The notes under the pieces were generated by a model. That model saw nothing but the letters and a program-made list of their open reading frames with translations, did no database searches and was not told the origin of the DNA. The position numbers were made by a program, and so were the translations under genes. Positions 7,120 through 13,400 of a stretch of 15,539 nucleotides of DNA are shown in pieces (position 1 is the first letter of the stretch; each line of letters begins with the position of its first letter). The DNA is from Candidatus Hydrogenedentota bacterium (GTDB lineage Bacteria; Hydrogenedentota; Hydrogenedentia; Hydrogenedentiales; CAITNO01). Location: positions 1 to 15,539 of the forward strand of contig CAIXUF010001322.1 of NCBI GenBank assembly GCA_903922535.1, read 5' to 3'.

Positions 7120-7204
7120 ATGGACGGCCAGCCGATAGGGACGTCATGGACTTGGGTGATCAGAGGAACCTGACCCTCTCCAAATCGTCCATCGTGTCCA
7201 TTCT
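7120..7204. repeat. ATGGAC/GTCCAT inverted repeat block at right edge of intron remnant
   Basis: ATGGAC at 7120-7125 and 7146-7151 face GTCCATCGT-GTCCATTCT at 7187-7204, two copies in a 9-nt phase. The segment 7135-7151 is largely complementary to 7187-7201. The same hexamer, 9-nt phase and 'CATTCT' ending recur at 14463-14550, so this appears to be a dispersed non-coding repeat family. The gap 7059-7224 otherwise holds only the intron hairpin. Confidence 0.5.
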
Positions 7205-7224
7205 ACCCGAGGTGTGCCTTTTTG

Positions 7225-8289
7225 TCACGCGCGGTAAAGCGAATGCCCGATGCCCATGGCGGCGCGGCACGCCTCGACGGTTTCCAGCGCCACGGGGGTG
7301 ACGCGTTTGGCGTTTTCCCGCAGGAAGTCGCGCACCGTATCCTCGCTGTTGGCGGGGTCGTTGTAGCGTTCAATGATGGGCTCGTTGAATTTGGAGACGC
7401 ATTCCGCCACGGTCTTCTTCAGGCCGCCGTAAAACTTGCCGCCTTTGCGGTACTGGTCGAGGAAGTCGAGGTACACCTCGTTTGGTGCGAGCAGCGACAG
7501 CAGGCGGTACAGCACGCCCACGCCGGACGGCATCTTGGGAATCACGAAATCGGCCTCACTGCTGTCCGTGTCCAGTGGGGCCGGTTCGGTCGTGGTGGGC
7601 ACGGCCTTGATCTTCTTCAGCACCGTGGCGGGGTCGTCCAGCAGGTCGATGGTGTTGTTCTCGCTCTTGCCCATCTTTTCCGATCCGTCCAGTCCGGGCA
7701 GGCGCAGCGCCTCGCGGCCCACGGACCGCGGCACGTTCAGCGTCTCGCCGAAGCGGCTGTTGAACCGAATGGCAAGGTCCATCGCCATTTCCACGTGCTG
7801 CCGCTGGTCGTCGCCCACCGGCACCACGTCGGCCTTCACGATCAGAATGTCCGCCGCCATCAGCACCGGATAGCCCAGCAGCCCGTAGGAAAGCGGGTTG
7901 CCCTCGGATTTCGGGTCCTCCTGCAGCTTCGACAGCTTGTCCTTGTACGTAGTGCCGCGCTCAAGAAAGCCGATGTTGGTGATCATGCCCAGCAGCAGCG
8001 ACAGTTCGGCCGTGCAGGGCAGGTCGCTCTGGCGGTAAATGACCGAGCGGACCGGGTCCAGACCGCACGCGACATAGGTGCGCAGCATGTTGATTGTGTT
8101 GCCGTAGAAATCCTGCTTGTCCGAAATCGTCGTCAGCGCGTGGTAGTCGGCAATGAAGTAATAGCAGGTCGCCGTGTCCTCCTCCTGCAACCGCAGAAAG
8201 TGCTTGACCGCGCCAAAATAGTTGCCGTAATGCAGCCGCCCCGTCGGGCGGATGCCGGAAAGAATAACCTCGCGTTTCTTCGTGGACAT
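7225..8289 (-). CDS. trpS: Tryptophanyl-tRNA synthetase
   Basis: Charges tRNA-Trp with tryptophan, a class I synthetase in the cytoplasm. The 354-residue product has the HIGH-type signature as 'HYGN' (20-23) in 'SGIRPTGRLHYGNYFGA', the 'PVGDDQRQHVE' motif (157-167) of bacterial TrpRS, and the KMSKS loop as 'KMGKS' (205-209) in 'GLDGSEKMGKS'. Length is normal for bacterial TrpRS (about 330-350). The Met at 8289 has an AGGA about 9 nt upstream and gives the usual short N-terminus. It is transcribed alone, pointing toward the intron remnant; I see no clear terminator or tryptophan attenuator/T-box in the roughly 100 nt upstream. Confidence 0.95.
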   Translation of the reverse strand: MSTKKREVILSGIRPTGRLHYGNYFGAVKHFLRLQEEDTATCYYFIADYHALTTISDKQDFYGNTINMLRTYVACGLDPVRSVIYRQSDLPCTAELSLLLGMITNIGFLERGTTYKDKLSKLQEDPKSEGNPLSYGLLGYPVLMAADILIVKADVVPVGDDQRQHVEMAMDLAIRFNSRFGETLNVPRSVGREALRLPGLDGSEKMGKSENNTIDLLDDPATVLKKIKAVPTTTEPAPLDTDSSEADFVIPKMPSGVGVLYRLLSLLAPNEVYLDFLDQYRKGGKFYGGLKKTVAECVSKFNEPIIERYNDPANSEDTVRDFLRENAKRVTPVALETVEACRAAMGIGHSLYRA

Positions 8290-8362
8290 GGGAAAGATCC
8301 TGTGTGTTCAGTACCGGGGGAATCGGCCCAAAGAATACCCCAATCCGTACCGCTGAATCCAT

Positions 8363-8653
8363 TCAGGAGCAGGGCGAACGCATCTGACACTGCGGAATGG
8401 CGGCTTTTTTCTTGCGGTGGGCTATCGGTCGTTTCTGTCTTGTTTCCCCCTTTTTTGTTCCAAGCGCGTGCCGCGGATGATTTCGTCCGTCCATGGCCTT
8501 CTGCAGTTCCGGCACCTCGCCGGCCGGGACATGGCACACGACGTTCCGCCCGTCCCGCCATGTCTGGTGGCTGTGGCGGGGGGGGGGGCACCATCGGGCA
8601 CACCTTGCCCCGCTCCGTGCATTCAATACGCCCAAAATACTCCTGTGCCGCAT
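8363..8653 (-). pseudogene. Possible decayed coding fragment in the trpS-rnd gap
   Basis: The 452-bp gap between trpS and rnd has an open minus-strand frame whose middle part looks protein-like: 'RCARWCPPPRHSHQTWRDGR' then 'NVVCHVPAGEVPELQKAMD', with GC-rich third positions. It vaguely recalls the small 'GCRCARGE.HGPY...YVP...' family found beside transposases (DUF6788-like). The similarity fades into basic low-complexity sequence downstream, and an 11-base G run (8578-8588) would easily cause frameshifts. No ribosome binding site is evident. It may be a remnant or nothing. Confidence 0.2.
8578..8588. repeat. G11 homopolymer tract
   Basis: Eleven consecutive G on the plus strand, about 160 bp before the rnd start. 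Such tracts are prone to slippage and to sequencing error. Confidence 0.7.
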
Positions 8654-8680
8654 CCCTTTTTCCCATCCCCGGCTGGGGTG

Positions 8681-8686
8681 TATAAT
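8681..8686 (+). promoter_or_regulatory. Candidate -10 box for rnd
   Basis: Perfect TATAAT at 8681-8686. The -35 region (TTTTTC near 8657-8662) is poor. A start near 8693 would give a leader of about 50 nt before the GTG at 8742 and would exclude the upstream in-frame ATG at 8685. Confidence 0.4.
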
Positions 8687-8741
8687 GCCGACATCCGCGG
8701 ATGTATGTCCTTATCCCTCATCTTTTGCAGAGGAAGCGTTA

Positions 8742-9872
8742 GTGAATCAGGAGTACCAATGGATTGACCAGCCCGAGACTTGGGCGAAGTGTCTCGAAGT
8801 GTTGCGCGCGGCGGACCGCTTCGCCGTTGACTTGGAAGCCAACAGTCTGCACGCGTACCGGGAGCAAATCTGCCTTATCCAGGTGTCCACCGAGGATCAG
8901 GATTTCATTATTGATCCGCTGGCGGGACTCGATTTGTCAGGCTTTGGGGCACTGCTAAGCGACCCGTCCGTGGAGAAGGTGTTTCACGCCGCCGACTATG
9001 ACATGAGCCTGCTAAAAGGGCTCTACGGCTGGGAACTGCGCCGTCTGTTTGACACAATGTGGGCGGGGCGTGTGCTCGGCTACACCAAGATGGGTCTCGT
9101 CGGGTTTATTGAGGACATGTTTGGGGTCAAACTCAGCAAGAAGCACCAGAAGGCCGACTGGGCGCGCCGTCCATTGACCGGGGAAATGCTCGAGTACGCG
9201 CACAACGACACGCATTATCTGCTTCGTCTGCGTGACGACCTGGAGCGGCGGCTGCGCGAGGCGGGCCTCTTTGAGGAGGCCATGGAGATCTTCGGCAGTA
9301 TCGTGCACGTGGCCCCCTCCGAACGGATCTTTGATCCCGAGGCGTTCTGGCACGTGCGCGGCGTGCGTGACCTGCCGCCCCGTGCCCAGGCGATTCTCCG
9401 CGCACTGTTCATCTTCCGCGAAGAGGAGGCGCGCCGTCGCGACACGCCCCCGTTCAAGGTGGTCAACGACGGGATGCTGCTGCGCATCGCTTGTCATGCG
9501 GCCGAGGAAAAGGGGCCCGTGGAAAACGTGCCCGGCATTTCTGACAGGCTGCTTGGCCGCCTGGGCGCCCGGCTGCAGCAGGCCGTGACCCAGGGACGGC
9601 GCGATCCGCTGCCCAAGCAGCCCCGGCGTCCTGCGCCGCGCCAGTCCAGCCCGGGATTCAGCCAGCGCTATGAGGCGCTGCTCGAAATGAGAAAGCGTCT
9701 CGCCCGCAAGCGCGGCGTCGAGTCGGATGTGATCCTGGCGCGCCGGACCGCGGTCGAAATTGCCGAGAAGAATCCGCGCGACGGACAGGACTTGGAGAAC
9801 ATTGCCTCGCTGGGACCCTACCGCAGAAACTTGTACGCAAAGGACATCCTCCAGGCGCTGGAGGAGGAATAG
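8742..9872 (+). CDS. rnd: Ribonuclease D
   Basis: 3'-to-5' exoribonuclease of the DEDDy family that trims tRNA and other stable RNA 3' ends. The 376-residue product (GTG start, AGAGGAAG just upstream) has Exo I 'AVDLEA' (Asp30, Glu32), Exo II 'FHAADYD' (His82, Asp87) and Exo III 'YAHND' (Tyr152, Asp156), so all catalytic acids and the tyrosine are present. Two HRDC nucleic-acid-binding domains follow, about 205-285 and 303-376, the second ending 'GPYRRNLYAKDILQAL'. Length and order match E. coli RNase D (375). The frame is open upstream to 8493, but homology begins at 'YQWIDQPE', and the -10 at 8681 argues for the GTG. The PAS-protein gene follows after 57 bp with an inverted repeat between. 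Confidence 0.93.
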   Translation: MNQEYQWIDQPETWAKCLEVLRAADRFAVDLEANSLHAYREQICLIQVSTEDQDFIIDPLAGLDLSGFGALLSDPSVEKVFHAADYDMSLLKGLYGWELRRLFDTMWAGRVLGYTKMGLVGFIEDMFGVKLSKKHQKADWARRPLTGEMLEYAHNDTHYLLRLRDDLERRLREAGLFEEAMEIFGSIVHVAPSERIFDPEAFWHVRGVRDLPPRAQAILRALFIFREEEARRRDTPPFKVVNDGMLLRIACHAAEEKGPVENVPGISDRLLGRLGARLQQAVTQGRRDPLPKQPRRPAPRQSSPGFSQRYEALLEMRKRLARKRGVESDVILARRTAVEIAEKNPRDGQDLENIASLGPYRRNLYAKDILQALEEE

Positions 9873-9884
9873 GAACAAAGGGGG

Positions 9885-9916
9885 CCGTTCCGGCCGCGCC
9901 CGCGCGGCCGAAACGG
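9885..9916 (+). other. Inverted repeat between rnd and the PAS gene
   Basis: 15-bp arms, 9885-9899 and 9902-9916, with one mismatch and two bases between. It starts 13 nt after the rnd stop and ends 13 nt before the next ATG. There is no T tract, so it is not a standard intrinsic terminator; it may protect the rnd 3' end or limit readthrough or translation of the next gene. Confidence 0.6.
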
Positions 9917-9929
9917 CAGGGTTGCCGCC

Positions 9930-11225
9930 ATGCCGACACCAGTGAAAGAGCCGGATCTTGCCGGAACTGCCGCTCCGGGGGGCGTCCCGCCCCGGATGGC
10001 CGTGGTGCTCCGGATAGAGTTGTTCCTGCTCATCCTGCGCTATCTGCTCTATGTCTTCGTCGTGCTGATGCACCTGTCCGGGGCCGGCGTGGTCCAGGGG
10101 TCCATGCTTGCCGTTGCCGCCGGCGCCGCGCTGCTGCACAACGCCTTTACCCACTGGGTGCTCCACACGCAGCGGCACTGGCTGTTCGTCTCGCCGGTCA
10201 ATTTTCTGCTGTACCTGGGCCGGGCCATCCTGCTGGTCGCCTTCACCGGCGGGGACACGAGCCCGCTGGCCCCGCTGTTCATACTCTTCATGATTGGCTG
10301 CAACGTTTACGCGCCCGGAGGGCGGTGGAATTCGTGGCTGGCCGTGGTGGTGTGCGCCGCGTATTCCTTCACCATTATCGGTGACTGGCTGGTCAACGGC
10401 GTGGACAGCATGGCTGTCAACGTCTATGCCAACCTCGCGCTGCTTGGGTTCTGCGGCTGGCTCATGCACCAGCTCGGCAGGCTGCTGCGGCAGACCGAGG
10501 CCGACGCCGCGCGCCGTGCCCGGGAACTGCTGTCGTCGGAGACAACGCTCCGCACCATTCTCGACAACACCGCCGAGCCCATCGTGGTGTACGGCGAGAA
10601 CGAGTTTGTCGCCGAGGCCAACAAACAGGCCTGCGCGTTCTTCGGCGTGCCGCGCGACGGCCTTGTCGGACGGCGGTTTCGCGAATTTCTTTTTGACGAC
10701 GGGCTGCTGTCCGACCGGATGGACGCCACCCGCCGCGCCGGCGAATTCCATGATGAGATGCTCATGGTCCGGCCCGACGGCAACGAGCGCAGCGTGGACA
10801 TGCACATCCACTCCTTTATCCGTGACCGGAGCCGTTATTTTGTGTCCATGTTCCGCGACATCACCGAACAGAAGGACCTTCAGGACGCCCAGCACCAGGC
10901 GAAGCGGCAGCTTGAAGCGGCCAACCGGGAGCTTCAGCGCGTCAATGCGCTGCGTAACGACTTTTACTCGACCGTCGCGCGCCGGCTGCGATCCCCCCTG
11001 TCGGCCGTTCTCGGTTTCATCGACATGCTGCTCGACGAGGAAATGGGCGAACTGGGCAGTGAGCAGCGCGGCGCGCTGCAAAGCTGCCGCCGCAGCGCCC
11101 GCCGCGTGCTCGACATGGTGGACGAGGCCTTTGAGACCGCGCCCCTGGTGGACGCGCAGGAGGCTCTCACTGCGTCGGTTGTGGCAGGGTCCAATAGTCC
11201 GCGCAACACGGACGATCCCGCGTAA
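9930..11225 (+). CDS. Membrane PAS protein with degenerate histidine-kinase dimerisation domain
   Basis: A 431-residue inner-membrane protein. About six hydrophobic segments (roughly 25-48, 54-73, 88-105, 112-127, 133-151, 161-182) are followed by a linker, a PAS domain (about 203-312, ending 'FRDITEQ'), a coiled coil (about 313-342) and a HisKA-like helical hairpin (about 342-402). In the H-box the usual F..xSHELR(T/S)PL is 'FYSTVARRLRSPL': the phosphorylatable histidine is Arg351 and the next acid is Arg352. The protein stops soon after, with no HATPase_c domain, and no response regulator is adjacent. It therefore cannot autophosphorylate in the usual way; it may be a sensor scaffold or partner of another kinase. 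The start has only a weak CAGGG site. The transmembrane ligand-sensing part is unclassified. Confidence 0.75.
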   Translation: MPTPVKEPDLAGTAAPGGVPPRMAVVLRIELFLLILRYLLYVFVVLMHLSGAGVVQGSMLAVAAGAALLHNAFTHWVLHTQRHWLFVSPVNFLLYLGRAILLVAFTGGDTSPLAPLFILFMIGCNVYAPGGRWNSWLAVVVCAAYSFTIIGDWLVNGVDSMAVNVYANLALLGFCGWLMHQLGRLLRQTEADAARRARELLSSETTLRTILDNTAEPIVVYGENEFVAEANKQACAFFGVPRDGLVGRRFREFLFDDGLLSDRMDATRRAGEFHDEMLMVRPDGNERSVDMHIHSFIRDRSRYFVSMFRDITEQKDLQDAQHQAKRQLEAANRELQRVNALRNDFYSTVARRLRSPLSAVLGFIDMLLDEEMGELGSEQRGALQSCRRSARRVLDMVDEAFETAPLVDAQEALTASVVAGSNSPRNTDDPA

Positions 11226-11265
11226 ACCGCCGCGCCGATGGGAGTTCCTGTATCTCCCCGTTTCC

Positions 11266-11294
11266 TTGTGTTTCCGCAGGGGATCTGGTATATT
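11266..11294 (+). promoter_or_regulatory. Promoter of vapBC (extended -10)
   Basis: TTGTGT (11266-11271), 17 bp, TATATT (11289-11294), with TG at 11286-11287 giving an extended -10 (TGGTATATT). Transcription should begin near 11301, about 24 nt before the antitoxin ATG. Confidence 0.6.
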
Positions 11295-11295
11295 T

Positions 11296-11325
11296 TACGA
11301 AAGATGGATCGATGGAGAATTCGTA
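11296..11325. promoter_or_regulatory. Possible antitoxin operator
   Basis: Inverted repeat TACGAA (11296-11301) and TTCGTA (11320-11325) with 18 bp between, spanning the predicted transcription start and the ribosome binding site. VapB-type antitoxins usually bind such repeats to repress their own operon; this site is inferred from position only. Confidence 0.3.
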
Positions 11326-11534
11326 TGAGTACGGTTACGGTGTCGCCAAAATTCCAAGTGGTCATTCCGAAAGATGTCCGGCAATCAGCGGGAATCCAGC
11401 CCGGTCAGAAACTCGCCGTGTTTTGCATTGGCGGAATAGTCGAAATGGTGCCGGTTGTGGATATCAAGTCCCTGCGGGGCAGCATGCCGGGTCTTAATAC
11501 CGAGGTGGAAAGGGAGGAGGAGGAACGTGTATGA
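11325..11534 (+). CDS. vapB: AbrB/SpoVT-family antitoxin (VapB-like)
   Basis: A 69-residue DNA-binding antitoxin. Residues 1-45 form a swapped-hairpin AbrB domain: 'VTVSPKFQVVIPKDVRQSAGIQPGQKL' with the hallmark 'IPK.VR' and 'G...GQ'. The acidic tail (about 55-69, EREEEER) is the likely toxin-binding part. The ATG at 11325 has GGAGA 6 nt upstream; the frame is open back to 11238, but the extra residues overlap the promoter and lack similarity. It neutralises the following PIN toxin and probably represses the operon. The stop overlaps the toxin start by 4 nt (ATGA), indicating translational coupling. Confidence 0.88.
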   Translation: MSTVTVSPKFQVVIPKDVRQSAGIQPGQKLAVFCIGGIVEMVPVVDIKSLRGSMPGLNTEVEREEEERV

Positions 11535-11914
11535 ACGTTGTGGACTCCTGCGGATGGCTGGAATACCTGGCGGGTGGTCCGAACGCAACATTTTTTGCGC
11601 CAGTCTTGGAAGCCAACGACGGAACACTGCTGGTTCCGGTACTTTGCCTTTATGAAGTTCTGAGGAATATGTTGAACTGGTCTGACCAGCGCCAGGCACT
11701 ATTGGCAGTTGCCGTCATGAAGGAAGCGACGGTGGTTCCTGTGAACACAGAACTTGCGTTGGGTGCGGCGGTATTGAGCCGAGAGTTGAAACTTCCCATG
11801 GCCGACAGCATCATCCTCGCCACGGCGCGCGGTTGCGGCGCCGTGCTCTGGACGCAGGACGCGCATTTCGAGCACATTGACGGCGTGCGCTTTATCGCAA
11901 AGAGCGCCACCTGA
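11531..11914 (+). CDS. vapC: PIN-domain ribonuclease toxin (VapC-like)
   Basis: A 127-residue PIN-domain protein, a Mg-dependent endoribonuclease that in VapBC systems cleaves tRNA or rRNA to slow growth. The four acidic metal ligands are in place: Asp5 in 'VVDSCGW', Glu42 in 'LCLYEV', Asp92 in 'LPMADSIILATA' and Asp110 in 'LWTQDAHF'. Length is typical, and I see no disabling change, so the toxin looks active. It overlaps the antitoxin stop by 4 nt, with a GGAGGAGGA ribosome binding site just upstream inside the antitoxin gene. The target RNA cannot be predicted from sequence. Confidence 0.9.
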   Translation: MNVVDSCGWLEYLAGGPNATFFAPVLEANDGTLLVPVLCLYEVLRNMLNWSDQRQALLAVAVMKEATVVPVNTELALGAAVLSRELKLPMADSIILATARGCGAVLWTQDAHFEHIDGVRFIAKSAT

Positions 11915-11933
11915 TTCTCCGGCTTTCCGCCGG

Positions 11934-11963
11934 TTGCATACTCCGCGGCGGGCATGCGATAAT
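11934..11963 (+). promoter_or_regulatory. Candidate promoter of the phosphofructokinase gene
   Basis: TTGCAT (11934-11939), 18 bp, GATAAT (11958-11963) with TG at 11955-11956 forming an extended -10 (TGCGATAAT). Predicted start near 11970, leader about 68 nt. Confidence 0.45.
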
Positions 11964-11976
11964 TCCGGACCCTTCA

Positions 11977-12008
11977 CGCGGCCGATGGGCCGCGCCGGCG
12001 GCTTTTTT
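11977..12008 (+). terminator. Overlapping hairpins with T6: terminator or attenuator before the phosphofructokinase gene
   Basis: Hairpin 1 is CGCGGCC 11977-11983 with GGCCGCG 11988-11994 (GATG loop). Hairpin 2 is GCCGC 11989-11993 with GCGGC 11998-12002 (GCCG loop), followed directly by TTTTTT 12003-12008. They share 11989-11994 and cannot both form. Hairpin 2 may simply terminate vapBC; because a promoter candidate lies just upstream, it could also attenuate the next gene. Confidence 0.5.
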
Positions 12009-12037
12009 CACTCCCAACTGAGAAGGAGACGCGTATC

Positions 12038-13252
12038 ATGTCCCGTCTGGAAGGCAAGGCGCTCGTCGCCCAGGGCGGCGGCCCCACCGCAGTCATCAAC
12101 CAGAGTATTTTCGGGGTTGTCCTCGAGGCGCGCAAACACTCGCAGGTCACCCACATCTACGGCGCGGTGCACGGCGTGAATGGCGTCAAGAACGAGAATT
12201 TTCTCGATCTGACCGAGGTGACCACGCAGAATTTCGAGGCCGTGGCGGCCACGCCGTCGGCCGGACTGCTGTCCACCCGCGACAAGCCGGACGTGGATTA
12301 TTGCAAGTCCATTTTCGAGTCGTGCCGCGCCCACAACATCCGCTATTTCTTCTACTGCGGCGGCAATGACAGCGCCGACACCTGCCGCATTGTCAACGAG
12401 CAGGCCAACGAGGCCGGCTACGAACTGCGCGTGGTGCACGTGCCCAAGACGATTGACAACGACCTCAAGGTCACCGACCACTGCCCCGGCTACGGGTCGG
12501 CCGCCAAGTTTGTGGCGCAGGCCTTTGCCGGCGCCAACCTTGACAACCGGGCCATCCCCGGCGTGTACATCGCGGTTGTCATGGGCCGCAGCGCGGGCTT
12601 CCTCACGGCCGCCAGCGTGCTGGGCCGCAAGTACCTGGACGACGGCCCCCACCTCGTCTACCTGCCCGAGCGCGCCTTTGTGAAAGAGAAATTCATCGCC
12701 GACGTCAGGGGCGTGTATGAGAAGTACGGCCGCTGCGTCGTGGCCGTGTCCGAGGGCATCGTTGATGAAAACGGCACACCGATGATCGCGGCCTTCACCG
12801 GCGGCGAAAAGGACGCGCACGGCAACGTGCAGCTTTCCGGCACGGGCGCCCTGGGCGATCTGCTGGCCAACGAGGTCAAGGCCATGGGCATCAAGCGCGT
12901 GCGTTCCGACACGTTCGGCTACCTGCAGCGCTCCTTCGTCGGCTGCGTGTCCGAAGTGGACCAGGCCGAAGCCCGCGCTGTCGGTGAAAAGGCCGCCATG
13001 TACGCCATCCGCCACAACAGCGACGGGTCCGTGGCCATCAAGCGCGAGGCCGACTATGCGGTGTCCTATTTCCTGACCCCGCTGAGCACCGTCGCACGCC
13101 ATGCCACGGAGATGCCGGCCGGCTTCATCAATGCCGAAGGCAACAATGTGACCGAGGACTTCGTGAAGTACGCCCGCCCGCTCATCGGCGATCTGCCTGC
13201 GTTTGAGCACCTCCACGCACCCAAGGTGCCGAAGATTCTCTGCAAGGGCTGA
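12038..13252 (+). CDS. pfp: Pyrophosphate-dependent 6-phosphofructokinase
   Basis: Phosphorylates fructose 6-phosphate in glycolysis, most likely with PPi and therefore reversibly. The 404-residue product has the phosphoryl-donor loop 'GGGPTAVIN' (13-21), 'CGGNDSADT' (107-115), the catalytic 'PKTIDND' (136-142) and 'MGRSAGF' (182-188). The Lys of PKT, where ATP enzymes have Gly (PGTIDND), and Asp rather than Gly after the 'GGN' point to PPi use. 'GYGSAAKF' is also typical of the PPi group. The start has a good AAGGAG (12023-12028) at 9 nt. The gene is monocistronic, bounded by a promoter/attenuator-like leader and a double terminator. Donor specificity is inferred from motif, not proven. Confidence 0.9.
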   Translation: MSRLEGKALVAQGGGPTAVINQSIFGVVLEARKHSQVTHIYGAVHGVNGVKNENFLDLTEVTTQNFEAVAATPSAGLLSTRDKPDVDYCKSIFESCRAHNIRYFFYCGGNDSADTCRIVNEQANEAGYELRVVHVPKTIDNDLKVTDHCPGYGSAAKFVAQAFAGANLDNRAIPGVYIAVVMGRSAGFLTAASVLGRKYLDDGPHLVYLPERAFVKEKFIADVRGVYEKYGRCVVAVSEGIVDENGTPMIAAFTGGEKDAHGNVQLSGTGALGDLLANEVKAMGIKRVRSDTFGYLQRSFVGCVSEVDQAEARAVGEKAAMYAIRHNSDGSVAIKREADYAVSYFLTPLSTVARHATEMPAGFINAEGNNVTEDFVKYARPLIGDLPAFEHLHAPKVPKILCKG

Positions 13253-13271
13253 GCGGTCTGACAGCCATTCC

Positions 13272-13308
13272 TCCCCCGTCGGCATCCGGTCGGCGGGGGA
13301 TTCTCTTT
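13272..13308 (+). terminator. Intrinsic terminator of pfp
   Basis: Stem TCCCCCGTCG (13272-13281) with CGGCGGGGGA (13291-13300), 10 bp with one T-G pair, a 9-nt loop, then TTCTCTTT. It lies 20 nt after the stop codon. Confidence 0.85.
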
Positions 13309-13309
13309 G

Positions 13310-13347
13310 CCCACTGGGAGCGCCGGCGCTCCCAGTGGGATTTTCTT
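13310..13347 (+). terminator. Second terminator: perfect 30-bp palindrome with T-rich tail
   Basis: Arms 13310-13324 and 13325-13339 are perfectly complementary with no spacer, followed by ATTTTCTTT. The tail (TTTTCTTTGC) repeats that of the first terminator (TTCTCTTTGC), suggesting duplication or insertion of a terminator cassette. Confidence 0.75.
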
Positions 13348-13400
13348 TGCGCCGGGACGGCGTTCTTGATACCGTGTTGGCATAGGAGATCAATTGCGCC

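Noticed and set aside
9012..11081. 689-aa minus-strand frame opposite rnd and the PAS gene
   Set aside because: Shadow frame over two genes with clear catalytic or domain motifs; its product is His/Gln/Gly-rich with no recognisable domain.
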